NCBI GenBank assembly: GCA_045596365.1
Contig: JAZOCE010000020.1
Span: 1-47,134 of the forward strand
DNA from: RGIG4079 sp045596365
GTDB taxonomy: Bacteria > Bacteroidota > Bacteroidia > Bacteroidales > Muribaculaceae
Direction of reading: 5' to 3'
Length of the DNA stretch: 47,134 bases
A program made the position numbers and the translations under genes. The notes under the pieces were generated by a model. The model was not told the DNA's origin, ran no database searches, and saw only the letters and a program-made list of their open reading frames with translations. Every line of letters starts with the position of its first letter. The first letter of the stretch is position 1. Below are positions 26,568 to 36,695 of this stretch, one piece after another.

Positions 26568-27434
26568 ATGGAAACAAGACTAAGAATTGCAGTTCAATCA
26601 AAAGGTCGTCTGTATGACGAAACAATGGAATTGCTTGGCGAAGCAGGTATAAAACTAACTGCTGTAAAGCGCACTCTTTTAGTTCCATCACGCAATTTCC
26701 CGGTGGAACTATTATTCCTTCGCGATGACGATATACCCGATTCTGTAGCATCAGGGATTGCCGACATTGGTATCGTGGGACTGAATGAGGTGTTGGAAAA
26801 GGACAAAAACGTTGAAATTCTCAAAGAACTTGGTTTCAGCCGTTGTCACCTTTCATTGGCTATTCCCAAACGCATTGATTACACCGGACTTGAATGGTTT
26901 AACAACCGCAAGATTGCAACATCCTATCCCGTAATTCTCTCTAAATTCCTCAAAGAAAAGGGTATCAATGCCGATATTCATGTCATTACCGGATCTGTTG
27001 AAATTGCTCCAGGCATAGGTCTTGCCGACGCAATATTTGATATCGTTTCTTCGGGCTCAACTCTCGTGAGCAATAACCTGACTGAAGTTGAGAATGTTCT
27101 TGACTCACAAGCAGTACTCATCAGTTCGGGCAAAAAGAAACTGATTGAGGAGAAACAAGCAATACTTGACGAATTACTTTTCCGTTTTGATGCGGTGAAA
27201 GCGGCCGATGGAAAAAAATACATATTGATGAATGTGCCTCGTGAGAAGCTCGACAATGTATTGTCAGTTCTACCCGGCATCAAGAGCCCAACAATACTAC
27301 CTCTTGCCAACAACGATTGGTGTTCAATTCACACTGTCATCGAGGAAAAACGTTTTTGGGAAATAATCGGCCGATTAAGAGCCGAAGGTGCTGAAGGAAT
27401 TCTTGCTCTCGATATTGAAAAAATGATACTCTAA
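26568..27434 (+). CDS. hisG: ATP phosphoribosyltransferase, long form
   Basis: A 288-residue first enzyme of histidine synthesis, joining ATP and PRPP. It is the long (HisG_L) form. The catalytic part starts LRIAVQSKGRLYDETMELL, and the PRPP loop lies in ADAIFDIVSSGSTLVSNNL. A C-terminal PII-like regulatory domain follows from about residue 210 (MNVPREKLDNVLSVLPGIKS), which in the family binds histidine for feedback. It therefore needs no HisZ. The gene is controlled by the upstream His-leader attenuator and is followed after 6 bases by hisD. Confidence 0.95.
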   Translation: METRLRIAVQSKGRLYDETMELLGEAGIKLTAVKRTLLVPSRNFPVELLFLRDDDIPDSVASGIADIGIVGLNEVLEKDKNVEILKELGFSRCHLSLAIPKRIDYTGLEWFNNRKIATSYPVILSKFLKEKGINADIHVITGSVEIAPGIGLADAIFDIVSSGSTLVSNNLTEVENVLDSQAVLISSGKKKLIEEKQAILDELLFRFDAVKAADGKKYILMNVPREKLDNVLSVLPGIKSPTILPLANNDWCSIHTVIEEKRFWEIIGRLRAEGAEGILALDIEKMIL

Positions 27435-27440
27435 ACAGAG

Positions 27441-28739
27441 ATGGAAATAATACGCTATCCTGAAAGAAACGAATGGTCGCGCTTGTGCAAACGAGCTATT
27501 GCCGAAACTGCTGTTGAGGTAAAAAACATTGTCGCCGATATTATTGCAAACATTCGCGAGAGAGGCGATGAAGCATTGATAGAATATGAGCAACGTTTTA
27601 CCGGTGCGCAGTTATCATCACTAAGTGTAACTCCACAAGAGATTGATGAAGCCGAGTCTCTCGTTTCTGAGGATCTCAAAAAAGCTATATCTCTTGCGGC
27701 TCAGAATATTTCTACTTTCCACGCGGCTCAAAAGATGAATCCCATCACCATTGAGACCGCTCCGGGAGTGAAATGTGTGCAAAAAGCTGTTGCAATTTCT
27801 AAAGTGGGGTTATATATCCCCGGAGGCAACTCGCCATTATTTTCAACGGTGCTTATGCTTGCTATTCCGGCTCGCATTGCCGGTTGCGACGAAATCACAC
27901 TCTGCTCTCCAGCCGGCAAAGACGGAAAGATAAACCCTGCCATACTATATGCCGCTAAAATAGCAGGTGTACACCGCATCTACAAAACAGGTGGAGCTCA
28001 AGCTATTGCAGCAATGGCTTACGGAACAGAGACTATATCACAAGTATATAAGATCTTTGGTCCGGGCAACCGCTTTGTTATGGAGGCTAAGCAGCAAGTG
28101 AGCCAATCAGCAGTTGCTATAGACATGCCGGCAGGACCGTCGGAAGTGTTGGTTATTGCCGATGACAATGCTCGTGCCGACTTTGTTGCTGCCGATTTCC
28201 TATCGCAGGCGGAGCATGGTCCTGATAGTCAATCTATTTTGCTCACCACTTCAGAGGCTCTTGTAGATAAATTACCTCAAGAAATAGAACGATTGCTATC
28301 TATATTACCCCGACGCGAGATGATGGAAAAATCTCTCAATCATAGTCGCATAATCCTCTTGAACAGCATTGACGATGTCATGGATTTCTCTAATTTCTAT
28401 GCCCCTGAGCACTTGATTATAAACCATGCCGATGCTATCGCATTATGTGATAAGGTGAAAAATGCAGGCTCAGTATTCATTGGACCTTATTCATCAGAAA
28501 GCGCCGGAGACTATGCTTCCGGGACAAACCACACTCTGCCAACATCGGGGTATGCTACTGCCTATAGTGGCGTAAACCTTGATAGCTTCTGCAAAAAAAT
28601 AACATTTCAGGAATTAACTCCTGAGGGAATCAACTCCATAGGAGCAGCAGTGGAGATAATGGCGGAAAATGAGGACCTCATGGCTCACAAAATGGCTATG
28701 ACTCTACGCATCAACTCTCTTAAAGACAACCAACTATGA
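27441..28739 (+). CDS. hisD: Histidinol dehydrogenase
   Basis: A 432-residue zinc enzyme that oxidises histidinol to histidine in two NAD-dependent steps. Conserved stretches are YIPGGNSPLFSTVLMLAIPA, IYKTGGAQAIAAMAYGTETI, DMPAGPSEVLVIADD, DFLSQAEHGPDSQSILLTTS and the C-terminal SAGDYASGTNHTLPTSG. Length is normal. Its stop overlaps the hisC start (ATGA), indicating translational coupling in the order G-D-C-B. Confidence 0.95.
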   Translation: MEIIRYPERNEWSRLCKRAIAETAVEVKNIVADIIANIRERGDEALIEYEQRFTGAQLSSLSVTPQEIDEAESLVSEDLKKAISLAAQNISTFHAAQKMNPITIETAPGVKCVQKAVAISKVGLYIPGGNSPLFSTVLMLAIPARIAGCDEITLCSPAGKDGKINPAILYAAKIAGVHRIYKTGGAQAIAAMAYGTETISQVYKIFGPGNRFVMEAKQQVSQSAVAIDMPAGPSEVLVIADDNARADFVAADFLSQAEHGPDSQSILLTTSEALVDKLPQEIERLLSILPRREMMEKSLNHSRIILLNSIDDVMDFSNFYAPEHLIINHADAIALCDKVKNAGSVFIGPYSSESAGDYASGTNHTLPTSGYATAYSGVNLDSFCKKITFQELTPEGINSIGAAVEIMAENEDLMAHKMAMTLRINSLKDNQL

Positions 28740-29779
28740 CACTTAAAGATTTAGTAAGACCTAATATTTGGAACCTATCACCATACACTTGCGCTCGCAA
28801 TGAGTTTACCGGTGAAGCTCTCGCATGGCTTGATGCCAACGAGAATAGTCGCATTTGCCAATATAACCGCTACCCCGATCCTCTCCAATTGGAGGTGAAA
28901 CAACAACTTGGCGCATATCGTGGTGTCAATCCTGAAAACATTTTCTTTGGTGTTGGGAGTGATGAATGTATTGATATTGCCTATCGCGTGTTTTGTCGCC
29001 CGGGAATAGACAATGTTGTTGCAATAGAACCAACCTATGGAATGTATCAGGTGTGCGCCGATGTAAACGATGTTGAGTATCGTCGAGTGAGTCTAAACGA
29101 TGATTTTTCGCTCGATGTAGATGCGATAATCAATGCCTGCGATGAAAAGACAAAGATTGTGTGGATATGCTCTCCAAATAACCCTACGGCTAATGCCTTC
29201 CCTCTTGAACAAATAAAAGAGATATGCTCTCGCTTTAATGGTATAACAATCGTTGACGAAGCCTATATTGATTTCTCTCCCGTGGGATCAATGGTGCAGT
29301 TCCTCAATGACTATCCTCGCATGATAGTCATGCAGACATTTTCTAAGGCTTGGGCAAGCGCGGCTATCAGACTCGGTATATCTTATGCCTCAACAGATAT
29401 AATCAATATTTACAATAAAGTAAAATATCCTTATAATATCAGCGAGCTCACTCAACAAGAGGCTTTAAAAGTTCTTGCCGATAGCTCTCACATTGAAGCA
29501 ATTGTAAAAGAACTAATCGATGCACGCAATGCCCTTGCTGAAAAATTGTCAACTCTCCCAGATGTAAAGCACATCTACCCTTCCGATGCCAATTTCTTAC
29601 TCGTTAAGGTGAGTGATGCCGATGCTATATACAATTATTTGCGTGACGAGAAAGTCATAGTAAGAAATCGCACTCGCGTACACAAGTGTGGTGAATGTTT
29701 GCGACTAACAATAGGCAACGATGCCGAAAATGCTCTTTTAATAGAAAAACTAACAGAATATGGCAGCACCCGAAAATAA
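28736..29779 (+). CDS. hisC: Histidinol-phosphate aminotransferase
   Basis: A 347-residue PLP enzyme transferring an amino group to imidazole acetol phosphate. It shows WLDANENSRICQYNRYPDP (substrate-side loop), IFFGVGSDECIDI, VWICSPNNPTAN, IVDEAYIDFS and the PLP-lysine motif QTFSKAWASAAIRLG. It overlaps hisD by 4 bases and hisB by 20 bases. The 20-base overlap with hisB is longer than usual within this operon but both products look intact. Confidence 0.94.
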   Translation: MTLKDLVRPNIWNLSPYTCARNEFTGEALAWLDANENSRICQYNRYPDPLQLEVKQQLGAYRGVNPENIFFGVGSDECIDIAYRVFCRPGIDNVVAIEPTYGMYQVCADVNDVEYRRVSLNDDFSLDVDAIINACDEKTKIVWICSPNNPTANAFPLEQIKEICSRFNGITIVDEAYIDFSPVGSMVQFLNDYPRMIVMQTFSKAWASAAIRLGISYASTDIINIYNKVKYPYNISELTQQEALKVLADSSHIEAIVKELIDARNALAEKLSTLPDVKHIYPSDANFLLVKVSDADAIYNYLRDEKVIVRNRTRVHKCGECLRLTIGNDAENALLIEKLTEYGSTRK

Positions 29780-30905
29780 ACAACGTGTCTTATTCATCGA
29801 TCGAGACGGAACTCTGATTGTTGAGCCTCCCATTGACTATCAAGTTGATTCACTTGAAAAGCTTGAATTAGTGCCAGGGGCATTGCGTGCCATGCATTTT
29901 ATTGCCTCACGCCTCCCGTTTAAGCTTGTAATGGTCACTAATCAAGATGGGTTGGGGACTGACTCATTCCCTGAAGACACATTTTGGCCGGCTCACAACA
30001 AGATGTTGCGTACATTTGAAAATGAAGGTGTTATATTTGACGATATTATTATTGATCGCACTTTTGAGCATGAGAATAAACCCACACGCAAACCGGGAAC
30101 TGCTTTGCTCGGTGAATATCTCTCAGGGGATTATGATTTAGAAAATTCGTTTGTTATTGGTGATCGACTAAGCGATGTTCAGCTCGCAAAAAATCTCGGA
30201 TGTAAAGCCATTTTGCTACGCAACATTGATGATGTCGCTACTGAAATTTCAGAAAAGGGACTATCAGAAACAATTAGTATAATCACAACATCATGGGACA
30301 AAGTTTCAGAATTTCTTCAGGGAGGATCACGCCAAGCAACTGTAACGCGCAACACCTCTGAAACAAAAATCGAGGTTTACGTTGACCTTGACGGTACAGG
30401 TAAATGCCAGATTTCAACAGGATTGGGATTTTTTGACCACATGCTTGAACAGATAGGACGCCACTCAGGAATTGACTTAAACATAAAAACAATAGGAGAT
30501 CTTCATGTTGATGAACACCACACTATTGAAGATACGGCAATTGCATTAGGTGATGCTTTGCATCAAGCCCTCGGGGATAAACGTGGAATAGAACGATATG
30601 GATATGTACTGCCAATGGATGATTGCTTGTGTACAGTAGCCATTGATTTTGGCGGTCGTCCATGGCTTGTGTGGGACGCAGAATTTAAACGTGAGAAAAT
30701 TGGAGATATGCCCACCGAAATGTTCCTTCACTTCTTCAAGAGCCTTAGCGATAGCGCTCGCATGAACCTATTCATCAGAGCTGAAGGGACTAACGAACAT
30801 CACAAAATAGAAGGTATTTTCAAAGGTCTTGCTCGGGCAGTAAAAATGGCAATACGCCGAGATATATTCAAATACACTTTACCCTCAACGAAAGGCACTT
30901 TATAA
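29760..30905 (+). CDS. hisB: Bifunctional histidinol-phosphatase / imidazoleglycerol-phosphate dehydratase
   Basis: A 381-residue fusion. Residues about 1-180 form a HAD phosphatase (motif FIDRDGTL with the nucleophilic Asp; VIGDRLSDVQLAKNLG). Residues about 190-381 form the dehydratase with its two metal-binding repeats (DEHHTIEDTAIALGDAL and NEHHKIEGIFKGLARAV). It is the last his gene here; hisH, hisA, hisF and hisI are not in the window. A terminator follows 8 bases after the stop. Confidence 0.95.
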   Translation: MAAPENKQRVLFIDRDGTLIVEPPIDYQVDSLEKLELVPGALRAMHFIASRLPFKLVMVTNQDGLGTDSFPEDTFWPAHNKMLRTFENEGVIFDDIIIDRTFEHENKPTRKPGTALLGEYLSGDYDLENSFVIGDRLSDVQLAKNLGCKAILLRNIDDVATEISEKGLSETISIITTSWDKVSEFLQGGSRQATVTRNTSETKIEVYVDLDGTGKCQISTGLGFFDHMLEQIGRHSGIDLNIKTIGDLHVDEHHTIEDTAIALGDALHQALGDKRGIERYGYVLPMDDCLCTVAIDFGGRPWLVWDAEFKREKIGDMPTEMFLHFFKSLSDSARMNLFIRAEGTNEHHKIEGIFKGLARAVKMAIRRDIFKYTLPSTKGTL

Positions 30906-30912
30906 CCCATAA

Positions 30913-30946
30913 AAAATGGACGGCATCTCACGATGGCGTCCATTTT
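30913..30946. terminator. Terminator after hisB
   Basis: Arms 30913-30922 and 30937-30946 (AAAATGGACG / CGTCCATTTT), with an inner CATC/GATG extension. It has A's on the left and T's on the right, so it can also serve the convergent minus-strand operon that ends at 31053. Confidence 0.82.
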
Positions 30947-31052
30947 AATCTACAATCTATAAAAACATATTTTCCGAAAAACGGTTAAATATAATACCAT
31001 TTCAAATGTAGTTGAAATATTCTTTTATTCAAAATATTTTACTTGAAATTTC

Positions 31053-31559
31053 TCATTTTACAAGATGCAACGGCTCTAAAATACATGGATATGGCTCACG
31101 CAAAACGATTGACTCATCATTTGTCAACTTTTTAATCAACTCTACCGCCTCTCCTTTATTATCTAAGCTACCGGCCACAACATAATATAGCAGATCGGGA
31201 TTTTGCAATACAATGGCATTATAACCTTGATTTTTCAATCGTCCCATCATCGCTTTAGCATTGAATATCTGCTTGAACTGCGCAACTACCACATTGTAGC
31301 GTTTCAACGCCACATCCTCATTGCCTTCATATTTGGCAACATTTACCGATGCTCTCATCATGCGCAAAGTATCACCACCAGAAACTACCTTTTTAGGCAT
31401 TGATTCTTGTTGCATCTTTTCATATGTGTCGGCATCAACACCTTCCATACTTTTTTGCTTTGCTATATCATAGGCTGCGCGATAATTCACCTCACTTGTC
31501 TTACAAGAGGCAAATATAAATAAGACGACAGCTGAGATTAAACAAATTTTAATTTTCAT
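31053..31559 (-). CDS. SPOR-domain lipoprotein
   Basis: A 168-residue lipoprotein (FASC lipobox, Cys19). The C-terminal half fits a SPOR domain, which binds peptidoglycan at division sites: the strand YNVVVAQFKQIFNAKAMMGR, the helix MGRLKNQGYNAIVLQ and the strand YYVVAGSLDNKGEAVELIKK. The N-terminal half (about 80 residues) is a charged linker. It is the last gene of a four-gene operon, 6 bases downstream of the phosphoesterase, and its role beside glycan enzymes is unclear. Confidence 0.82.
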   Translation of the reverse strand: MKIKICLISAVVLFIFASCKTSEVNYRAAYDIAKQKSMEGVDADTYEKMQQESMPKKVVSGGDTLRMMRASVNVAKYEGNEDVALKRYNVVVAQFKQIFNAKAMMGRLKNQGYNAIVLQNPDLLYYVVAGSLDNKGEAVELIKKLTNDESIVLREPYPCILEPLHLVK

Positions 31560-31565
31560 TGCTAT

Positions 31566-32078
31566 TTATTTTTCATTTATTACTTTCTTTCCCAACTCTA
31601 TTACTTCAAGATCTCGCATATTTCCATTATCAATAACAAGACGCACAAGTGTTCGTTCTTTTTGCCAACCATGATATCCTGCAGCACCGGGGTTTATGTG
31701 TAACAAATTTAATTCATGATCCCACATGACTTTTAATATATGAGAATGACCTGTTACCATTAAATTAATGCGATTTCCCGATAATTGTCTTTTGACTCCT
31801 GCTACATAATGTGATGGATAACCACCGATGTGTGTCATCCACACATTTACTCCTTCGATTGAAAAAATCTCCACCTCCTTGCATCGACGACACACATCGC
31901 CATGATCGATATTTCCAAAAACTACTCTTACCACAGGGACAATTTCCTCCAATCGTTTAATAATGGATATATCGCCCACATCACCGGCATGCCAAATCTC
32001 ATCGCAATCAGCAAAATGCTTTGCGTATCTATCATCCCAACATGAATGTGTATCTGACAAAATACCTATGCGCTTCAT
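31566..32078 (-). CDS. YfcE-family metallophosphoesterase
   Basis: A 170-residue calcineurin-like phosphoesterase. Metal ligands are visible in IGILSDTHS (Asp and His), IWHAGDVGD, VFGNIDHGD (Asn and Asp), MTHIGGYP and VTGHSHILK. The substrate is unknown; relatives hydrolyse phosphodiesters or phosphate monoesters. It lies 5 bases after the GH13 gene and 6 bases before the SPOR gene, so all four genes are read together. Confidence 0.88.
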   Translation of the reverse strand: MKRIGILSDTHSCWDDRYAKHFADCDEIWHAGDVGDISIIKRLEEIVPVVRVVFGNIDHGDVCRRCKEVEIFSIEGVNVWMTHIGGYPSHYVAGVKRQLSGNRINLMVTGHSHILKVMWDHELNLLHINPGAAGYHGWQKERTLVRLVIDNGNMRDLEVIELGKKVINEK

Positions 32079-32083
32079 GGCTC

Positions 32084-33943
32084 TTAAAAGTTTTTGAGGA
32101 TATGTATTGCTCGTGGGGCAAAGGTCATATTTTTTGAAACCACAAATTTATCACCTGACAATATTTCAGTCAAGGTCTCACCTTCTCGTAAAACCTCATT
32201 ATAACGTTTCATTGATGTGGTTATTTCTTTATCATTCCCATTTAGAATTACAAATACTTCTTTGTCTCCTAATTTACGCTGATACAAATAAATTCCATTT
32301 GTTGGCATAAAATGTTTCAATGAACCTTTAGCTATCACCTCATTAGCCTCACCCTTACGCCAATTTAATAATTTGGATAAGAAATTATAAGCTTCATTCT
32401 GTTTTTCTGTGCGACCGGCTGATGTAAACGCATTTACTGTATCTCCGGGAAACCCTCCGGGAAAATCACGACGCACATATCCATCACTACCCTCTTTCTT
32501 TCCATTCATCAACAACTCTGTTCCATAATATATTTGAGGAATACCTCGCGATGTCAACAAGAATGTCATTGCCTGTTTCCACCATCCTAGATTTTCAGGC
32601 TCTTCAAGCAAAAATCTATCGGTATCGTGATTATCTAAAAAAGTCAATATGTTTTGTGGATTAGAGAACAGATAATCTAATGCAAGATGATCATATATCG
32701 CATTTAGACCATTCCAAGTATCTGTTTGTTCGCTAAATGCCTTGCGGGCAGATATTGACAACACAAAATCCATTACTGTGGGGAGATTTGAATTTCCTGA
32801 TATTGACACTTTGCTATCTTTTTGCCAAAAGGCCTCACCTCCTTCATTTCCATACCAACATTCACCCACAATATTATAACGTGGATATTCTCTTTTAACA
32901 GCTGAAATCCATTCAGCCATAGGCTCAAAAAAAGCATAGGGATGTGTATCCATTCTGATACCATCAATCTTTGACGATTCAATCCACCATATTGAATTTT
33001 GCACAAGATATTTCATCAAATGAGGGTTGCGCTGATTTAAATCAGGCATTGACTCTACAAACCACCCATCAGTAGTCAACTTCTTATCGTAATCACTCAC
33101 ATAGGGATCATATACCGTAGAGAGTCGATAACTCGTCTGCACATATCCCTCAGGGAAATTAAACCAATCCTTTGAGGGCCTATCTATAAACCATCGATGG
33201 TTACTGCCTGTGTGATTGAATATCATGTCCATGACAACCTTAATTCCTCGTTTATGGCACTCCGCAACAAGTTGGTTCCATTCTTCATTTGTACCAAAAC
33301 GAGGATCAATGTTATAATAATCAGTTGTAGCATAGCCATGATATGTACCTCCGGGCATGTCATTTTTCAACACCGGATTAACCCATATTGCTGTTACACC
33401 AAGACTATCAATATACCCTATGTGGTCAAGAATTCCTTTTATATCTCCTCCATGACGGGCATTAGGGTCTTCTCTATCAACATCTACATTATAAGTGATT
33501 GATTTGCAACTATTATTTTGTTGATTTCCATCAGCAAAACGATCGGGCATAATCAAGTATAATACATCCGATGCATCAAATCCGATATAAAGCATTGGAT
33601 CACGATCTCTCTTCTTTAATTCATAATCAATCTTTTCCTTTTTACCATTGCAATCAAATGTCAATTTGATTTTTCCGGCAACTGCATCATCACTTATTTC
33701 AAAATAAAGGAACAGATAGTTAGGACTATCAAGTTTTACTACTTCATTTAACTTAACTCCTTGATATTCCCCCATTGTGACTGTTGCATTGGCAATATCT
33801 TTTCCGGCAATCATTACCTGAAGCGTATCACACTCCATCCCGATCCACCAATATGGAGGATTTATTACATCAATATTAGATTTTGCCGTTATTGAGAAAA
33901 TTCCCAACAGAGCAAAAACGAATGACAATATCTTTGCTTTCAT
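32084..33943 (-). CDS. Periplasmic GH13 alpha-glucan hydrolase (neopullulanase/SusA-like)
   Basis: A 619-residue secreted amylolytic enzyme. The signal peptide MKAKILSFVFALLGIFSITA is followed by a beta-sandwich domain (about 25-115) and the GH13 barrel. The conserved regions are DMIFNH (239-244), GIRMDTHPY with nucleophile D332, VGECWYG with acid/base E361, and FLDNHD (435-440). A C-terminal beta domain completes it. The order is that of SusA, which trims maltooligosaccharides in the periplasm. No susC/susD pair is here, so this is not a complete Sus locus. It lies 4 bases downstream of a second glycan-active enzyme. Confidence 0.92.
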   Translation of the reverse strand: MKAKILSFVFALLGIFSITAKSNIDVINPPYWWIGMECDTLQVMIAGKDIANATVTMGEYQGVKLNEVVKLDSPNYLFLYFEISDDAVAGKIKLTFDCNGKKEKIDYELKKRDRDPMLYIGFDASDVLYLIMPDRFADGNQQNNSCKSITYNVDVDREDPNARHGGDIKGILDHIGYIDSLGVTAIWVNPVLKNDMPGGTYHGYATTDYYNIDPRFGTNEEWNQLVAECHKRGIKVVMDMIFNHTGSNHRWFIDRPSKDWFNFPEGYVQTSYRLSTVYDPYVSDYDKKLTTDGWFVESMPDLNQRNPHLMKYLVQNSIWWIESSKIDGIRMDTHPYAFFEPMAEWISAVKREYPRYNIVGECWYGNEGGEAFWQKDSKVSISGNSNLPTVMDFVLSISARKAFSEQTDTWNGLNAIYDHLALDYLFSNPQNILTFLDNHDTDRFLLEEPENLGWWKQAMTFLLTSRGIPQIYYGTELLMNGKKEGSDGYVRRDFPGGFPGDTVNAFTSAGRTEKQNEAYNFLSKLLNWRKGEANEVIAKGSLKHFMPTNGIYLYQRKLGDKEVFVILNGNDKEITTSMKRYNEVLREGETLTEILSGDKFVVSKNMTFAPRAIHILKNF

Positions 33944-33947
33944 ATCC

Positions 33948-36644
33948 TTATTTTCTTATTATTCTGATATAATCAATCAATGCGGTATTAACATCTCCAT
34001 TCATATTGACATTTTCAGGGATAAGATATTCTATTGCCAATTTATTTTCTCCAGCATTGAGATTTACGGCAACTCGGTTACTAAATCCGGTTGACAGCCA
34101 TTCATCAATTCCACGTTGAGGCATAACCAATGCTCCTGCCCGCTCTCCATTTGCAACAAGAGTGCGTATCGCACATTTATTTTCTGTATTGATTGGACCC
34201 GATCCGTTGGCATAACGCACATCGACAAAATATGTTCCACCATCGGCAACAGTTACATTAAATGTCAATTTGGTATTTTTAGATATTGTGATTTCCACAA
34301 AACGACGAGCCTTTTTAATATCTTTAATAAATTTAGTTCCCGGCGATGCAATTTTCTCAGCTTGGATAATAGTCATCGCACCTTCCGGAATATATTCAAG
34401 TGGTTGCATAGTAAATCCGGCTAATTTATCAGCAGCAACCGGCACAATATCTATCATCGTGAAACAGTCCATTGTTTCAAGCGCAATATCATTTGAAGCA
34501 ACGGCCTCTTGATATACTCCATTGACATAAACATCATAATTCAACCCCTGTTTATAGTTCTTTACAACAGCCAAATCTTGAGACTTCCAATCTACAATAG
34601 GAGTTGATGGCATCCATGCCTGTTGAGCTGCGTTGCGAGGTTGCTTCTCAAATTCATTATCAGCCATTACAATCTCTATTGTGTGTTTGCCCGATATTGT
34701 CGCGGGGAAGAAATGTTCATCACTCACATTTCCATCTATTGAGAATTGTGCGATTTCATCACCGGTTCCTTTCACAATAATATCAAGATTAGCATCTCTA
34801 TATTTGAAGTTCTGTATCTGTTTATCTCCTATTAGATATTGAGGCACAAAAGGGTCAAATTCAATACCATCTGTTTTAAATTCCATTCCGGCAAATACAC
34901 GCATTATCATAGCTACATATCCTGTCGAACTCCACAACATCTTGTCAGAGTTTACAGCAGTGCCTCGATAATCGCCATTTGATGCAACAAACAATTCTTT
35001 TTGTGTACCAAATAACGCCGCTGCACGACACAACGCACCAAATCCGGCATTAAACGCATCAATGTTCTCAACCTCACGAGCAGCTAAATTCCAATATGAC
35101 TGAACAAACGGCCACACTGCATCATTGTGATAAGGCTTGATATCAGGCATTTGAGGATATACCGAGGGTGTTCCAAATGGCACTACCGGAGTGCGACTGA
35201 TTACTGAACGAGCCATTTCATCAGTTGCTACATCAAAAATTACACTCAATGCCTGACCTAAAGCATCGGTAGCTCGAGACTGAATGGGATATACCCCACC
35301 ATAGAGATATCCACTATAATATCCCTGTTCAGGGAGCCACAAGTTTTTGTTAATTGAGTTCTTGATTGTTTCGTCCATGCCGTCAAACATACCGTCTTCT
35401 TCGACTCCAAGTTCATCGGCCATTTCATCAACAATCTCAAATGCCCGAGCAAATACTACGTTTGTACCAAGACACATTGACTCATAGATATCTTTTGGTT
35501 GCATCCAACGAGGATAAGTCTGTTCACGCCAGTCAAGATAGCTTTGTTCACCATGCATCAAACGATGTTCGTTATCCCACACTACTTGCATATCATCTTT
35601 CAAGCTTGCTGTAATTATATCATAAGCCTCGGCAAGCCATTCTTTATCTCCGGTTGTTTTATAAATTTCCCATGCAGCAACAGCCCACACAATGCGGTCG
35701 CTCGACACTGGCCATGCACCACCTGTTCCGGTATCTTGAATAATACGTCCGTTTTTCACCTTTGCTCGCAATGAATTAATTGCATTCTGCGGGTCAAGAT
35801 AAGCAAGAGCAAGATATATTGAGTAGCTCACATCACGAGTCCACACGCCATCCCATGCCGCTCCAGCACGATAGGTGTTGTCAGGACGTATATTTGACTT
35901 TATACACTCCAATGACATGTTATAGATAGCATCGACAAGCACCTGCCCTGAATTGTATTGAGGCATTGCAGAGTCAATAGAATCAATCTTCCATTCGGTA
36001 ACATCGGCAGGACGATCGGTAGTGGGGTTTACTGTCAATGTAACCTCAAATATTCCATCACCTCTATCCACCAACTTACGATCATGCTTACCATATAGAT
36101 TTTCAAAATCCCAACTCAATGGGTCCACACTACCGGCAATCCACACCCCTTTGAAATCATCGGCATAGATTGAATCGCCTGTTGCTGTAACAAACCACCC
36201 ATTCTCTTTAAACGATGCCAACATAGGACGCATATCCACACGAATGGTCCATTGAGTGTCCTTTGCCAATTCTGTTCCTGTTGCTGCCGAGTCAATCTTC
36301 TCTGTAACCTCTCCAAAGGTAAACACATGATTGTCCGACGCAGCATCGCCTATGATCGCAGTGTGGCTCTCTCCTTGAGGCAACTCATTATCACGACTAT
36401 TGATTGAGAAACGGAAATTTACCAACGAAGATGCTCCGCTTGTCACAAGGCTTTTGTAATTAGTTACAATCTCCGTAGGGCTAACAGCTGTAGCAGTAAA
36501 CTCCCCTTGTACCACTCGATTGCTATAAACTGTATATTCTTCACATGATGAAATAACATCAGAGGATTGTTGTCCACCGCTACATGCCACGCTCAACAGC
36601 GCAACCACAGCGACACCACCCATTTGAAATAAATTCTTTTTCAT
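33948..36644 (-). CDS. Lipoprotein (alpha/alpha)6-barrel glycosidase, glycogen-debranching-like
   Basis: An 898-residue lipoprotein (LSVAC lipobox, Cys21). Residues about 30-230 look like Ig- or CBM-like beta domains. From about 235 a six-hairpin barrel follows, with GAAWDGVWTRDVSYSIYLAL (WTRD at 268-271), GTGGAWPVSSDRIVWAVAAW, SYLDWREQTYPRWM and LWSSTGYVAMIMRVFAGMEF, as in glycogen-debranching and related glucoamylase-like families. The C-terminus has a carbohydrate-binding-like domain (ADGGTYFVDVRYANGSGPIN). The substrate is probably an alpha-glucan because the next gene is a GH13 enzyme. I cannot assign the GH family number. Confidence 0.75.
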   Translation of the reverse strand: MKKNLFQMGGVAVVALLSVACSGGQQSSDVISSCEEYTVYSNRVVQGEFTATAVSPTEIVTNYKSLVTSGASSLVNFRFSINSRDNELPQGESHTAIIGDAASDNHVFTFGEVTEKIDSAATGTELAKDTQWTIRVDMRPMLASFKENGWFVTATGDSIYADDFKGVWIAGSVDPLSWDFENLYGKHDRKLVDRGDGIFEVTLTVNPTTDRPADVTEWKIDSIDSAMPQYNSGQVLVDAIYNMSLECIKSNIRPDNTYRAGAAWDGVWTRDVSYSIYLALAYLDPQNAINSLRAKVKNGRIIQDTGTGGAWPVSSDRIVWAVAAWEIYKTTGDKEWLAEAYDIITASLKDDMQVVWDNEHRLMHGEQSYLDWREQTYPRWMQPKDIYESMCLGTNVVFARAFEIVDEMADELGVEEDGMFDGMDETIKNSINKNLWLPEQGYYSGYLYGGVYPIQSRATDALGQALSVIFDVATDEMARSVISRTPVVPFGTPSVYPQMPDIKPYHNDAVWPFVQSYWNLAAREVENIDAFNAGFGALCRAAALFGTQKELFVASNGDYRGTAVNSDKMLWSSTGYVAMIMRVFAGMEFKTDGIEFDPFVPQYLIGDKQIQNFKYRDANLDIIVKGTGDEIAQFSIDGNVSDEHFFPATISGKHTIEIVMADNEFEKQPRNAAQQAWMPSTPIVDWKSQDLAVVKNYKQGLNYDVYVNGVYQEAVASNDIALETMDCFTMIDIVPVAADKLAGFTMQPLEYIPEGAMTIIQAEKIASPGTKFIKDIKKARRFVEITISKNTKLTFNVTVADGGTYFVDVRYANGSGPINTENKCAIRTLVANGERAGALVMPQRGIDEWLSTGFSNRVAVNLNAGENKLAIEYLIPENVNMNGDVNTALIDYIRIIRK

Positions 36645-36695
36645 GATTATATTGTTTTTATTATTTTCTTAAAATCACAAACAATTAAATGAGAA

